Assembly (NCBI GenBank): GCA_017610385.1 | Contig: JAFCCC010000004.1 | Coordinates: 1 to 64,000, forward strand | Direction of reading: 5' to 3' | Length of the DNA stretch: 64,000 nt | DNA from: Candidatus Nanohalarchaeota archaeon | Lineage (GTDB): Archaea > Nanohalarchaeota > Nanosalinia > Nanosalinales > JAFCCC01 | Part shown: positions 17,132 to 26,798 of the stretch, in pieces | Position numbering within the stretch: position 1 is the first letter of the stretch | Layout of the letters: each line of letters starts with the position of its first letter | Program-made: the position numbers and the translations under genes | The notes under the pieces: model-generated | The model's database searches: none | What the model was told of the DNA's origin: nothing | The model's input: only the letters and a program-made list of their open reading frames with translations

Positions 17132-17677
17132 ATGAAAAGGAAAGGGGTAGAAACATTTAATGCGGTTCTATACACCACTTTTTTTATTACGTTTGCATTA
17201 TTTCTTTTATTTATTTTTCTTCAGGTTGGTGTAAAAGAAAAAGGCGTTGTTTTGGGTTCTTTAAATTCTGAACACGCCAATCGAATTTCTAATGCCATTA
17301 ATTTAATTCAAACCTATGAACAAGGAACAGTTCATATAGAACTGCCTGGAAAATACATTGTAAAACTTAGTTCTAAACGTACTACGCTGGGGCGCCTATA
17401 TTACGTAGAAGTAGCTTATAAAAGTGAAAATAATATCGCAAATAGTAAAGGGTTTAAAATAAAAAAAGATACAAAGGTGTTTCCCATAATGAGTCAAGGT
17501 AACTTAGTAAGTTCAACTCATATTGACGTTTTTGGTGTCGTTTCTACTAAAAAAAACCCCACGAATAAAATTTGTATAGTTAAAATCAATGATAAATTAT
17601 ACATTTTTGATGAGGAAAACCCAACATATACTTTACCTAACGAGGTGAATCAAGTAGAATGCGCTCTAAATTACTAA
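17132..17677 (+). CDS. Pilin-like protein
   Basis: A 181-residue protein from the ATG at 17132, with a strong GAGGAGGT ribosome-binding site (17115-17122). This is preferred to a TTG at 17114 because it places MKRKG directly before VETFNAVLYTTFF. KRKG with Glu at +2 is a class III signal. The exposed part is beta-rich and carries one cysteine near its middle and one at the C-terminus. It overlaps the next gene by 19 bases. It is probably a minor pilin of system A. Confidence 0.76.
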   Translation: MKRKGVETFNAVLYTTFFITFALFLLFIFLQVGVKEKGVVLGSLNSEHANRISNAINLIQTYEQGTVHIELPGKYIVKLSSKRTTLGRLYYVEVAYKSENNIANSKGFKIKKDTKVFPIMSQGNLVSSTHIDVFGVVSTKKNPTNKICIVKINDKLYIFDEENPTYTLPNEVNQVECALNY

Positions 17678-18705
17678 TCACACATACAAACACACATAGA
17701 AAAGGAGATTTTGAAAAGATTATCGTTTTTATTTTTCTAATTGTTGTAGGAGTGACCATTATGGGCTTTGCAGCACTAGACTTTATTCATTTCAAAGTAG
17801 ACGTTCAAACTTCTGGTCAAGAAGAATACAATCGATTTGCTTTAACTGAAAAAATACTAAATGCACCGGGTTGTACTATTTCAAGAGGAACTTTCTTAAA
17901 AAGTAAATTATTATCTCAGGACCCAGAAACCTGTCAATTTATTGATTGCCCTATAGATACTACAATTGACTGGGCGTATTCTGCACTGTCCAACGACTTT
18001 GAACTCCCAATTTGTGAAGTAACAACTAGCAGCGACCAAACTGTAAAATATAAATTTAAAATTTCAGAAGCGATTCCTATTTTAGTTTATGATAAAGCCT
18101 CTGGCGTATATTCTAGTGCGTATTTGCTTATTTATGGACCAGAAGGAATTTATTCTTCATCATATTCGTCTGGTAGATCTGCACCAGGAACTTTAGAGGT
18201 TTCAGAAAAAGAAAAGTATAAATCAAAAATAAATGTAGATTATATGTATGATTTTGATTGTGACGCTCCGCAGGGATTAGAACCACGAGCAAAATGCGTC
18301 ATTGATCAGGTTATTGGGAGTATAGAAGCTAATACGGGTGGTAGATGCAATCCTTGCGAATTAAAATCTGAAGTTTATGCAGGTACAGATAAAAAAGAAA
18401 CAGAAACGGTTAAAGAAGATGTAGGTGGTATTTGGAGTACCTGGGAAAAATGGACTGCAGATAATTTTGTTTCAACCGTTGTTTGGGCAGGAGAAGATAC
18501 AAACATTGGAATAAAATGGAATTATGTGACTGGAAAAACAGGGTCCGGGTATTTTACGAGAAATTTCAGAAAACCTTATTTAAAAATAATTTATCGAGTT
18601 ATTTGCCCACCCGGCATGGTTGCAGAGCAAATTGATGATAAGTATCAATGTAAGGGATTAGAACCCGCAGAAGAAGAAAAATCAGAGGTACCAGAAGATG
18701 CATAA
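17659..18705 (+). CDS. Larger pilin-like protein
   Basis: A 348-residue protein whose ATG lies inside the end of the previous gene. HRKG then DFEKIIVFIFL is a class III signal with Glu at +3. The exposed domain carries about ten cysteines, including CNPCELK near residue 230 and CPPGMVAEQ near the C-terminus; a similar CPPGYSYDR stretch ends the pilin-like protein at 25055. The C-terminal tail is rich in Glu (EPAEEEKSEVPED). It overlaps the next gene by eight bases. It is probably a tip or minor subunit. Confidence 0.75.
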   Translation: MRSKLLITHTNTHRKGDFEKIIVFIFLIVVGVTIMGFAALDFIHFKVDVQTSGQEEYNRFALTEKILNAPGCTISRGTFLKSKLLSQDPETCQFIDCPIDTTIDWAYSALSNDFELPICEVTTSSDQTVKYKFKISEAIPILVYDKASGVYSSAYLLIYGPEGIYSSSYSSGRSAPGTLEVSEKEKYKSKINVDYMYDFDCDAPQGLEPRAKCVIDQVIGSIEANTGGRCNPCELKSEVYAGTDKKETETVKEDVGGIWSTWEKWTADNFVSTVVWAGEDTNIGIKWNYVTGKTGSGYFTRNFRKPYLKIIYRVICPPGMVAEQIDDKYQCKGLEPAEEEKSEVPEDA

Positions 18706-19291
18706 TCACAAAGGAATGGAAGCATTTTTAGCAGTTCCTATTGGACTAGCCTTTATTATTATTATCGCTTTTGGGCTAAAAGCAGTTGGTAATGTAACCC
18801 TAATTCAATCTCACATTCTAGTTGAACAGACCTTTGCATTTGAAAGTTCATTTGGAACATTGGTTAATCAGGTGAATCAATTATTGAGTATTAAGAATCC
18901 TGATAATTTTCCTGGAGAATTACGTCTACCAAATAAAAAAATTGACAAGCTTTCTTATTGGCTTGCATTTTATGCTCATGCAAATAAAACCAATTCAAAT
19001 ATTAAATATAATGTTACAGATCCAAATTCAGCTGAAATTTCTTTGGAAGACGCAAATGTCTCAATTACTGCACAACTAAACGAAACTGCCCATGCAATTC
19101 TATCAACCGATATATTTTATTCCTTACTATTCGCAGATATTGTTGTTAATCAGATTCCAGACAGAAAAATACAGACGTTTGGTAGAGCAATACTTCCAAT
19201 ACCAATTCCTGGTGATGAAATAAAATATTTCAAATTTGGAAGAGAAGAAACAAATTATAATTTAGTGTTATCTCAAAAGGAGCGTGATTAA
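18698..19291 (+). CDS. Pilin-like protein
   Basis: A 197-residue protein beginning MHNHKGMEAFLAVPIG. HKG before MEAF gives Glu at +2 ahead of a hydrophobic helix, fitting a class III signal with His in place of the first basic residue. The exposed part has several N-x-S/T sequons and no obvious domain. It overlaps the previous gene by eight bases and touches the next (stop at 19291, GTG at 19292). It is probably a minor pilin that works with the giant subunit downstream. Confidence 0.74.
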   Translation: MHNHKGMEAFLAVPIGLAFIIIIAFGLKAVGNVTLIQSHILVEQTFAFESSFGTLVNQVNQLLSIKNPDNFPGELRLPNKKIDKLSYWLAFYAHANKTNSNIKYNVTDPNSAEISLEDANVSITAQLNETAHAILSTDIFYSLLFADIVVNQIPDRKIQTFGRAILPIPIPGDEIKYFKFGREETNYNLVLSQKERD

Positions 19292-22200
19292 GTGAATTAT
19301 AAACTTTCGAAAGGTATGGGTGAAGGAGTTATTATTGTTATTATTCTTTTGGGAAGTTTAATCAGTCTAGTTTTAGGAATTAGCGCTCAAATGTGGACGG
19401 TCCACAACAAGGTCGCAAGAATAGAAGATTTTTCTGCAATGGTCCAAACGCATGCAATAGCAAATCATTTAGAAGAACATTATATTAATCAAAGTCTAGT
19501 TTACGCTAGCTGGGAGTCTTCTTATCAGCTAGGGAAGATTGGAGGAACTTCAGCAGAATGGAAAGAAGGAAAGCTTCCTAAAATTGATGAAATTTCTTGG
19601 AATTTGGCTCAGAATATTACACATTCAAAATATTTTAGCAGTTTTGAAAGCAAAGAATGTATTGTAAATTTTAAAGATGAGTATCAATTTGAAGATATTA
19701 ATTTCAGCAAGGAAAATTCTTTTGAATTCTTCGCAAATAAGACTCCAATTGAGGTTAGTTGCTCTAAAAATAGTGCCACCGCAAAGTATTATTTAAATGC
19801 CTCTCGTTTGATAACAAGCAGTGGAAACAGATATTTTCATTTATATGATTTATGTTATAATTTATCTAATTGGACAGATTTCTTCGCAGATCAAATCGAA
19901 GATCCAAGTGGCAATTATTATGGCATATTCGCGCTTCCAGTGGAGGGCATGTCAGATAGTTTAAAAAATACATTTACTCCCGAATGTTCCCATGAAATAA
20001 CTGATTCTCCAGGATCAGTCATTGAAGCGGCTTCTTTCTTGGTTGCTCAGTTGATTGCTGAAATCGGATATCGAGGCGAAGTTTACGATGCCTATAAAAA
20101 AAGTAAAGACCTCGCAACCCTTCCAGATGGTGTAGAAATAGATTTAGAAAATGAAGCAAAATTAAGATGGCCAAGTTTAAGTCATGAAATTCTAAGTTTA
20201 TTATTTCCACAGTTGATGGGAAAATTAGGTGATTTACGAGCTAATATTCAAACATTAATAGATGGTATAGAAACTCAAATTGACGCTACTTTAGCTGACT
20301 TTCAAAATTCTGGAATTATAGATATTGCTCATGATTTATCTACTTATTTGAAAGATTCATTAACGACTGTAGAAAATATTCAAAAAATGGTCGATGACGC
20401 AAAAACAACTGCAGACAATATTCTTAATTCATTTGATTTTGTAGATTCAGCAGCAAAAACTGTTACGGATGTTGGTAACGATGTTGTTGATACAGTAGGT
20501 TCTATTACCTATAGTGATTTCATGGACGGTTTAAAGATGGATATATCTACAAAAATAACTGATTTTGAACAACAAACTGTAAATAAAATTACGAATCCAA
20601 TTGAGGACCTACTAGATAAAGCGAATATTGATTACGGAAGAAGAGCTTCTGCGTCTAGTCTTAGTGATTTTGCAGATGATACAGTCTCGCCTGTTTCCGA
20701 AGAATCACTAACTAAAGATGAATTAAAAAAACAAATTAATGATATAATTGATTCAACGGATTTAACTGATCTTACAGTGGATTTTACAGACTCTATTAAA
20801 GATGAAGCTCATAAAAAAGTAACTGCTTTTGTTGATGAAAATATTAAAGAAAAAATTAACGACGCAATTGAAAAAACTATTTCTGACTTAAATGAAACAT
20901 TAAGAAAGGAGATTAAAGAACAGTTCAAAGAACAATTTACAACAATAATAAGAGATAATTTAGAAGAACCAATTAAAGAACAAGTACGAAGTGTTATTCA
21001 AGATTCTATTCGAGGTTCAATAGACAGTTTATTAAATGATATTTCTGAGCAAATTGACCAGCAAATTGACCAGTATCTTGATGATATGTTAGGAATAAAT
21101 TCCGAGTCTGGAGAAATTGATTATACTAGTTTAGTAGGTACAATTAGTGAAAATTGTGCTTTGCCCGACGATTTCTCTTTATTAGATAGCCTAAAAGACG
21201 AAGTTGAAAAGGTTATTAAAGAACAACTTCAAGAAAGCTTGTCTGGTGTCGTTGACCAATTAAAATCAGAAATAAAAGACGCAACTGAAAATACAATATT
21301 AACTGCTTTGGATGACACAATTGATTCTATTACAAGCGAATTAGAAACTGAAATTTTGTCTATTTTAAATGAACAAACAGATGCGATAGTAGATTATTTT
21401 GTAAATGCGTTAGACGGACCAATATCTGATTCTATAAATCAACTTTTAGATAATTTAGAAGAGCAAATTAGTCTTAAAACAGATAATTTCATTAATTCCG
21501 CCGTAGATCAAGTAAATCCAATCGCAGAAGAATTTGATAGCAAAGTCAGCAACATCAAAAATATTGTGAAAAACGCTGCAGATTTGGCTATTGATTTAAC
21601 TTATGAAAATGCAGCAGCAACTGAAACAGGATATTTTAAAATTAAAAATGCCGCTAGTTTTGGCGCAAGATTAAAAGAGGTAACTCCCATTAATAGACGG
21701 ATTAAGACCAATATCATTACCTCTATTGAGACTTCAATTCACACAGAGATATTTGAACCAGTTTTAGTTGTTGTAAATGCCTTTGAACCAATTGATGAAG
21801 AAAAAGTTAATAATTTACAACAAAATCTTCTTGACGTAGCAGATACTGTGATGGAAGCTTCTGAAATTTTAAATGATGCTTCTGAAATAAAAGCTAAAAT
21901 TGATTTGCAATTGGATCAAGTTCATTCTAATATTCAAACCACCCTAAATAATTTAGATAGTCAAATAGAAAGTACAATAAGTACACTTGATTTAATTGAA
22001 CCATTCATAAATCAATTAAAATACATTAAAACAATTGTTGTAGCAAATATTGATAAGCTTAGCAATGTTCTAAGTGGAAACACTCCTTTTGTTTTTCATT
22101 TTCCACCAGAATCCAAAAAAATGATTTTAGACGTAACTGTTCCAATTCCGACACCGGCTGGCATGGTTTACATACGAGCAGTTATTACAAGGGTTAAAAT

Positions 22201-22348
22201 AGATCCCGAATCCGCTAAATACGACATACGCGCCACAGACAACAAATTTGTTCTTCCAGTAAGCGACGGATACAAAAATTTAGAGTTCGTTTGTCCTTAT
22301 AAACAAGTATTTGAAGGAACCTTAGAGCAACCTCTGCCAGAATCTTGA
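19292..22348 (+). CDS. Giant prepilin-like protein with about 500 residues of helical/coiled-coil repeats
   Basis: A 1018-residue protein starting with GTG one base after the previous stop, with an AGGAG ribosome-binding site. LSKG then MGEGVIIVIILL is a class III signal. Residues 30-260 form a mixed domain with N-glycosylation sequons. Residues about 310-900 are almost entirely amphipathic helix, very acidic, with repeating I/L-D/E-x-x-I/L patterns such as EQIDQQIDQYLDDML and EEPIKEQVRSVIQDSI. The C-terminal 100 residues form a beta-rich domain with a PIPTPAG turn. It could form a long rod or filament-length ruler held by a pilin-type anchor. I know no described family with this layout. Confidence 0.82.
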   Translation: MNYKLSKGMGEGVIIVIILLGSLISLVLGISAQMWTVHNKVARIEDFSAMVQTHAIANHLEEHYINQSLVYASWESSYQLGKIGGTSAEWKEGKLPKIDEISWNLAQNITHSKYFSSFESKECIVNFKDEYQFEDINFSKENSFEFFANKTPIEVSCSKNSATAKYYLNASRLITSSGNRYFHLYDLCYNLSNWTDFFADQIEDPSGNYYGIFALPVEGMSDSLKNTFTPECSHEITDSPGSVIEAASFLVAQLIAEIGYRGEVYDAYKKSKDLATLPDGVEIDLENEAKLRWPSLSHEILSLLFPQLMGKLGDLRANIQTLIDGIETQIDATLADFQNSGIIDIAHDLSTYLKDSLTTVENIQKMVDDAKTTADNILNSFDFVDSAAKTVTDVGNDVVDTVGSITYSDFMDGLKMDISTKITDFEQQTVNKITNPIEDLLDKANIDYGRRASASSLSDFADDTVSPVSEESLTKDELKKQINDIIDSTDLTDLTVDFTDSIKDEAHKKVTAFVDENIKEKINDAIEKTISDLNETLRKEIKEQFKEQFTTIIRDNLEEPIKEQVRSVIQDSIRGSIDSLLNDISEQIDQQIDQYLDDMLGINSESGEIDYTSLVGTISENCALPDDFSLLDSLKDEVEKVIKEQLQESLSGVVDQLKSEIKDATENTILTALDDTIDSITSELETEILSILNEQTDAIVDYFVNALDGPISDSINQLLDNLEEQISLKTDNFINSAVDQVNPIAEEFDSKVSNIKNIVKNAADLAIDLTYENAAATETGYFKIKNAASFGARLKEVTPINRRIKTNIITSIETSIHTEIFEPVLVVVNAFEPIDEEKVNNLQQNLLDVADTVMEASEILNDASEIKAKIDLQLDQVHSNIQTTLNNLDSQIESTISTLDLIEPFINQLKYIKTIVVANIDKLSNVLSGNTPFVFHFPPESKKMILDVTVPIPTPAGMVYIRAVITRVKIDPESAKYDIRATDNKFVLPVSDGYKNLEFVCPYKQVFEGTLEQPLPES

Positions 22349-22349
22349 T

Positions 22350-22463
22350 CATTTTATTTTAAATAGTATCCACGTCCCTTACTAAACACTTACTTGACCA
22401 TTATTTTAACTAGTATCCCTTAATCTTACTAAACACTTATCCATTTTATTTTAATTATTCTCC
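22350..22463 (+). repeat. Intergenic direct repeats, about 45-bp period
   Basis: Two and a half copies of a unit read TATTTTAANTAGTATCC followed by CTTACTAAACACTTA. Copies lie at about 22350-22397 and 22398-22440, with a partial copy at 22441-22463. A separate perfect inverted repeat, AGATTAT/ATAATCT with a four-base loop (22485-22502), lies just before the next gene. The repeats may be regulatory or the remnant of a slippage array. No coding sense was found. Confidence 0.7.
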
Positions 22464-22522
22464 TTTAAAGTAAGATTTACTATAAGATTATCTTTATAAT
22501 CTAAGATACGCAATTGTATATT

Positions 22523-24046
22523 ATGTACTCTAAGAAGGGAATGAGCACCATGGCTTTTTTAATTGTGGGTATTGTTCTAGCGGTAATTGTTGCATTATTA
22601 ATTACTCTGCAAGTAAGAGCAAGTAACTCTAGTGTTGATGGACTATATTCAAAAGCAAAGCAACAGTGGATTAATTTTTTTGGAGATAGTACACAGAACT
22701 CACATGATTCAAATGGAGATAACGGCGCTTCAACACATTTAGAATGTATAAATGAAATTTGTGTTGAAAAAGAAGGTAAAGGAACTGATAGCTCATCCTG
22801 TTCAACCGTTGGGGAAAGTTGCACTTTGGGTGCGTTGACTGCAGCATTTACTGTCAGTCCAAATAATCCGACAACTCAGGATACTCCCCAGTTCAATGCT
22901 GAAAACTCACAAGGAGATATAACTCTTTATGAATGGGATTTTGGAGACGGATCTGACAAAAAGGCAGTTACCAACAAAAAAATAAATCATGCGTATAATG
23001 TTCCCGGGATATTTACAGTTAAACTAGTAGTCCATGACGATGTAGGGAATTTAGATGAGATTGCACTTAAAGTAACTATTATTGCGGTTAGCAATAACGA
23101 AGTACCTCCTTTAGCCGCATTCACTGTTTCTGCAGAATATCCAGGACCAGGGCAACCAGTTCAATTTACAGATGGCAGTAGCGATTCTAATGGCGTGATT
23201 GATATTGAAACACGAACTTGGGATTTCGGAGATGGACAAACTTCTTTACTTACAGATCCAGAACATACATATTATGAATTAGGAGAGAAGGAAGTATCAT
23301 TAACGGTTGTTGATAGGGCAGGAGAACAGAATGTAGCTCAAAAAATCCTCATGGTAAAAGAATATCCTATTGCTGATTTTAGGATTATACCAAATCCCGA
23401 TACAAATGAACTCAGAGTTGGAGATAGTATTACTTTTAATGGAGAAAATAGCCAAGACCCAACAGAGCCCACCAAGGCAATTTCTAAATGGGAATGGAAT
23501 ATTAGTGCTCGTAGCAGTTACTCAGGTTCCATAGACGATGTTATTCTTCAGGGCAGCTATGTTTCACACGTGTTTACAGAAGAAGGAACCTATTCAATTG
23601 CTCTGACTGTTACATCAGCCGATGGAAACAGAACAAATACGCTTATAAAAGAAATTGAAATATTACCAAAATTAATAATAGAACCAAGTGTAACTCACAT
23701 TTATCGATACGTTGAAGGTACAATAGACAAATCAACTAAAATAAGAATAAAAATTAAAAATGAAGATGAAACTGCACTTAATATTTACGCTTCTATTAAA
23801 ATTATGGATGATACAGAATGTGATAGTGATAGCCCCTCCATCATCATGCCTTCTTCACTACTAATTCAACCAGGAGATACAACTGACTTTTTAGACTTCA
23901 AAAACCTGTGTTATTGGCCACTCAATAAAGAAACTCACATACAAATTACAACTGGTCAAGAAGGTAGTTCAACTATGTGGTACACTTGTGTGACCTGCAA
24001 GGCAAATACTGCGCAATGTGGTCCTATAATTCCCGGACGGTGTTAA
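22523..24046 (+). CDS. Prepilin-anchored protein with three PKD domains
   Basis: A 507-residue protein from the ATG at 22523; a TTG nine bases earlier was rejected. SKKG before MSTMAFLIVG is a class III signal. After a Ser/Asn-rich linker come three PKD domains (about residues 107-190, 195-280 and 283-380), two with the hallmark WDFGDG turn and the third with a degenerate WEWNIS. A final beta domain with cysteines (CVTCKANTAQCGP) closes the protein. PKD domains are beta-sandwich modules of surface proteins that mediate adhesion or spacing. It is probably a surface-exposed adhesive subunit of system A. Confidence 0.84.
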   Translation: MYSKKGMSTMAFLIVGIVLAVIVALLITLQVRASNSSVDGLYSKAKQQWINFFGDSTQNSHDSNGDNGASTHLECINEICVEKEGKGTDSSSCSTVGESCTLGALTAAFTVSPNNPTTQDTPQFNAENSQGDITLYEWDFGDGSDKKAVTNKKINHAYNVPGIFTVKLVVHDDVGNLDEIALKVTIIAVSNNEVPPLAAFTVSAEYPGPGQPVQFTDGSSDSNGVIDIETRTWDFGDGQTSLLTDPEHTYYELGEKEVSLTVVDRAGEQNVAQKILMVKEYPIADFRIIPNPDTNELRVGDSITFNGENSQDPTEPTKAISKWEWNISARSSYSGSIDDVILQGSYVSHVFTEEGTYSIALTVTSADGNRTNTLIKEIEILPKLIIEPSVTHIYRYVEGTIDKSTKIRIKIKNEDETALNIYASIKIMDDTECDSDSPSIIMPSSLLIQPGDTTDFLDFKNLCYWPLNKETHIQITTGQEGSSTMWYTCVTCKANTAQCGPIIPGRC

Positions 24047-24190
24047 TGGTACTAAAGTATATTTGCTAAAGCAAATTAAGAACTTAAATTACGAAATCAA
24101 ATGAGAAAAATTAAAAGTAACAAATCAAATTATTAAATTAACTTAGAAAACCAAATTATAAAATTATATGAAAGTGGAAAGTGAAATATC

Positions 24191-25036
24191 ATGAAAAGAA
24201 AAGGATTTAACACAATTATGACCACCATAATTGTCGTAGCGGCAGTAATGATAGCAGTAGTGATTAGTTTGGTCGCTTTTTCAGCACCTGTAAAAGACCT
24301 AGGTAACAGAACCCTAAGCACGATTAAAGATGTTTTTGATAATATCTTTTCCATAGGTCCTGGTGGAGCAACAACCCACGCGGCACTATTTGATACTGCA
24401 AGTTTGCCTTCGGGAGGAGTTAGAGATACTGCGAAAGCCTCTAATAAGGCCCTAACCGCTCTTTCAGATGTGACTGAGCCATTAGAGGATCTAGTGTCAG
24501 ATGCTGGAAATGGCGTCACCGCAGCAGCAATCAAGGCTGCCGTAGATTCAGAAATAGACATATCCTACGATATAGTTAATTACAACCCTCCACCAATCTA
24601 TGACAATAAAATTTTCTATTCTGGATTTGAAGTAAGCCCAGACATAACAGATTGGGATTTGCAATTTAAAGAAAATCTTCTTGTTATGACGTTAAATTTC
24701 GTTGTTGGAGGTCAAGCTAAGCAAGCAGAAGGCTCTGTGGAAATTCCATTAGTTAATCAGGACTTAGAATTAGAATATGATATAGGTAGTTTAGTAACTC
24801 CAATTGGAACTGCAGAAGCATCTCTGGAATTTAGTGGAAAAATTCAAGCAGGAACGCATGGATTTCCATTACAGGGTGGAAAAACCTATAATTTAGGTGC
24901 GCATGCAGAGTTCGTTGGACGTAATAGTGATAATCTCACAATTACTGTCAACGTTCACACAACTGACGAGGGTTTAGAAGCATCAGCTTCTGGCGATGCC
25001 GTATTGCAAATAATTGTTTTCGCTGAAGAAGCATAA
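24191..25036 (+). CDS. Pilin-like protein, beta-rich
   Basis: A 281-residue protein. KRKG before FNTIMTTIIVV is a class III signal and a hydrophobic helix follows. A linker rich in Ala, Asp and Thr leads into a beta-rich domain of about 150 residues with regular alternation of strands and no cysteines. A GAAAGTGAAA sequence precedes the ATG. The 144-base gap upstream (24047-24190) is very AT-rich and contains no gene. It is probably a pilin or surface subunit of system A. Confidence 0.75.
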   Translation: MKRKGFNTIMTTIIVVAAVMIAVVISLVAFSAPVKDLGNRTLSTIKDVFDNIFSIGPGGATTHAALFDTASLPSGGVRDTAKASNKALTALSDVTEPLEDLVSDAGNGVTAAAIKAAVDSEIDISYDIVNYNPPPIYDNKIFYSGFEVSPDITDWDLQFKENLLVMTLNFVVGGQAKQAEGSVEIPLVNQDLELEYDIGSLVTPIGTAEASLEFSGKIQAGTHGFPLQGGKTYNLGAHAEFVGRNSDNLTITVNVHTTDEGLEASASGDAVLQIIVFAEEA

Positions 25037-25054
25037 TGCACTTGTGGTGGTTAA

Positions 25055-26179
25055 ATGAAAAAAGGATTGCAAATAATTACAGCTTTAGTTATCGTTATGG
25101 CGATTTTACTAGCAGGAGGCATAGCATATACTTCGGTAGCACAGGTCTGGAATAAAATAACAGAAGAGGGCACAAAAGCAAATCCTTTTGCAGATGTAAT
25201 AAATCTTCTTATGGGTAAAAAAGCGTTTTCAGTAAGAGTAGATGATACACAATATACTATTCACAAAATAGATGTTGTTGGAGCTTCTGGAACGGTTTTA
25301 AAATCTATTGAAGATTCAAACGTGATTGAATTTCCTATTAAGCCCGGCAAGAAATATTCTATTAATTTTTACGTTGAAGATCCCATTGGAAATAAACTAA
25401 CAATTCAAAGCCAATCCTTTTCTACTAGAGAAGACAAAGGTAAAACCATTTTATTGTCTGGAAGTTTTAACGGAGATGTATTTGTATTTTCCAAAGCCAA
25501 AGTTTACTTGAATGGATTAAAAAGTGTTGGAGGTACACCCATAAAATTCCCCAAAATTATGGAATACTCTCCAGAACCATCTGACGCAAGTGTGGATTGC
25601 AGTACCCAAACAAATTTTAAAACACAGATAGTGAACACAGGACTTATTTGTCCTGCATGGGATAAAGGAGCAGATAAGGTCGGTTTTTGTGCCCTTGGCA
25701 GAATAGATGCAGGTTTTTGTCTTCCAAGAATTTATCAGACCACGAGGCTGTCTGGAGGAATTATGTTAAATTTGAGTAACAAGGTATATGTATGTGAACA
25801 AGGACTACCTAGAGCAAGTGATAAAGATAATGATATTCCTCAAGAATTTAAAGAGCTTTGTGGAGTTTCCCCCTCTTCTGGAGATGTTATTATGGTTGTA
25901 ACTGAAGAAATAAGTCCACAACTTATTTTTACATCCGCGGAAAATACAAGAATTCCTCTTTCAATTGCAATTAACACATATTCACGTATTTTCATTAATG
26001 AAAAATCAACAAGAGGATTAGAAAGCTGCTTAGACCCAAACAGAAAAAGCATCCTATCTTCTTATAAAAGAGGAGATTGTAAAATCAATTTTTATTATTA
26101 CAAAGTGTGTCCTCCAGGATATTCTTATGATAGAAGTACTACTGACGGTGGTTGTATTAAATTAGAAGCAGTCAATTAA
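25055..26179 (+). CDS. Pilin-like protein with cysteine-rich C-terminus
   Basis: A 374-residue protein with a GGTGG ribosome-binding site. MKKG before LQIITALVIV is a minimal class III signal. The exposed part is beta-rich, with about ten cysteines, mostly in the second half. The tail CPPGYSYDR resembles CPPGMVAEQ at the end of the protein at 17659, suggesting a shared terminal module. It lies 18 bases after the previous gene, so it is in the same operon. Confidence 0.75.
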   Translation: MKKGLQIITALVIVMAILLAGGIAYTSVAQVWNKITEEGTKANPFADVINLLMGKKAFSVRVDDTQYTIHKIDVVGASGTVLKSIEDSNVIEFPIKPGKKYSINFYVEDPIGNKLTIQSQSFSTREDKGKTILLSGSFNGDVFVFSKAKVYLNGLKSVGGTPIKFPKIMEYSPEPSDASVDCSTQTNFKTQIVNTGLICPAWDKGADKVGFCALGRIDAGFCLPRIYQTTRLSGGIMLNLSNKVYVCEQGLPRASDKDNDIPQEFKELCGVSPSSGDVIMVVTEEISPQLIFTSAENTRIPLSIAINTYSRIFINEKSTRGLESCLDPNRKSILSSYKRGDCKINFYYYKVCPPGYSYDRSTTDGGCIKLEAVN

Positions 26180-26232
26180 CGAATATATTTATATGGGGTA
26201 ATTCCATAATAATATACAAAGGGGTTTAGTAG

Positions 26233-26790
26233 ATGATAAAACGAAAAGGAATGACCATGGCAATTCAAATTGTCATAGTAATTATTGTTTTAGTTGTTCT
26301 AGCGCTTCTAGTTATCGGAATTACAAGAGGTCAAATATTTGGCGGTTTGGGATTCCTTCAAACTAAAGGAGATCAACAAGATTGTTTGTCTAGTAGGGAT
26401 ATTTATTGTCAAACAGAACCTACGGGTTGTTGGGCTTCTTCAGAAGAAAAAATTCAAAAATCCATTGAAGACGAAGGTAGATTTTGTCATACAATCTTAG
26501 GTAAAAAATTAGAGAATTCTTATTATTCTTGTCAATATAGGGAATATATTGATGAATCAGCTTACTCCATTATTGAAGGCATAAATACCACAGAAGAATA
26601 CTATACAGCAGCTCGATCTGAAAGTGAGGGTGGCACTTATCGAGGTTATTTAAAGGATATTTGCAGAGGATTTAAGAAATATTGGGATTCCGATAAGCTT
26701 AATTGCACAAAAAGCAAAGCAGAACAATCTCCCGAAGATATAATTGATCTTACATTTTTAAACGCCTTGGATTGCAAATCTCTTAATTAA
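26233..26790 (+). CDS. Pilin-like protein, paralogue of the next gene
   Basis: A 185-residue protein with an AAAGGGG-type ribosome-binding site and a TATA-like ATATATTTATATG about 45 bases upstream. KRKG before MTMAIQIVIV is a class III signal. The exposed domain has cysteines spaced C-x7-YCQ-x3-P-x2-CW, then more cysteines further on. The same spacing occurs in the next gene (26799), so the two are products of a tandem duplication that have since diverged in length. Probably minor pilins. Confidence 0.77.
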   Translation: MIKRKGMTMAIQIVIVIIVLVVLALLVIGITRGQIFGGLGFLQTKGDQQDCLSSRDIYCQTEPTGCWASSEEKIQKSIEDEGRFCHTILGKKLENSYYSCQYREYIDESAYSIIEGINTTEEYYTAARSESEGGTYRGYLKDICRGFKKYWDSDKLNCTKSKAEQSPEDIIDLTFLNALDCKSLN

Positions 26791-26798
26791 GTGATAAT

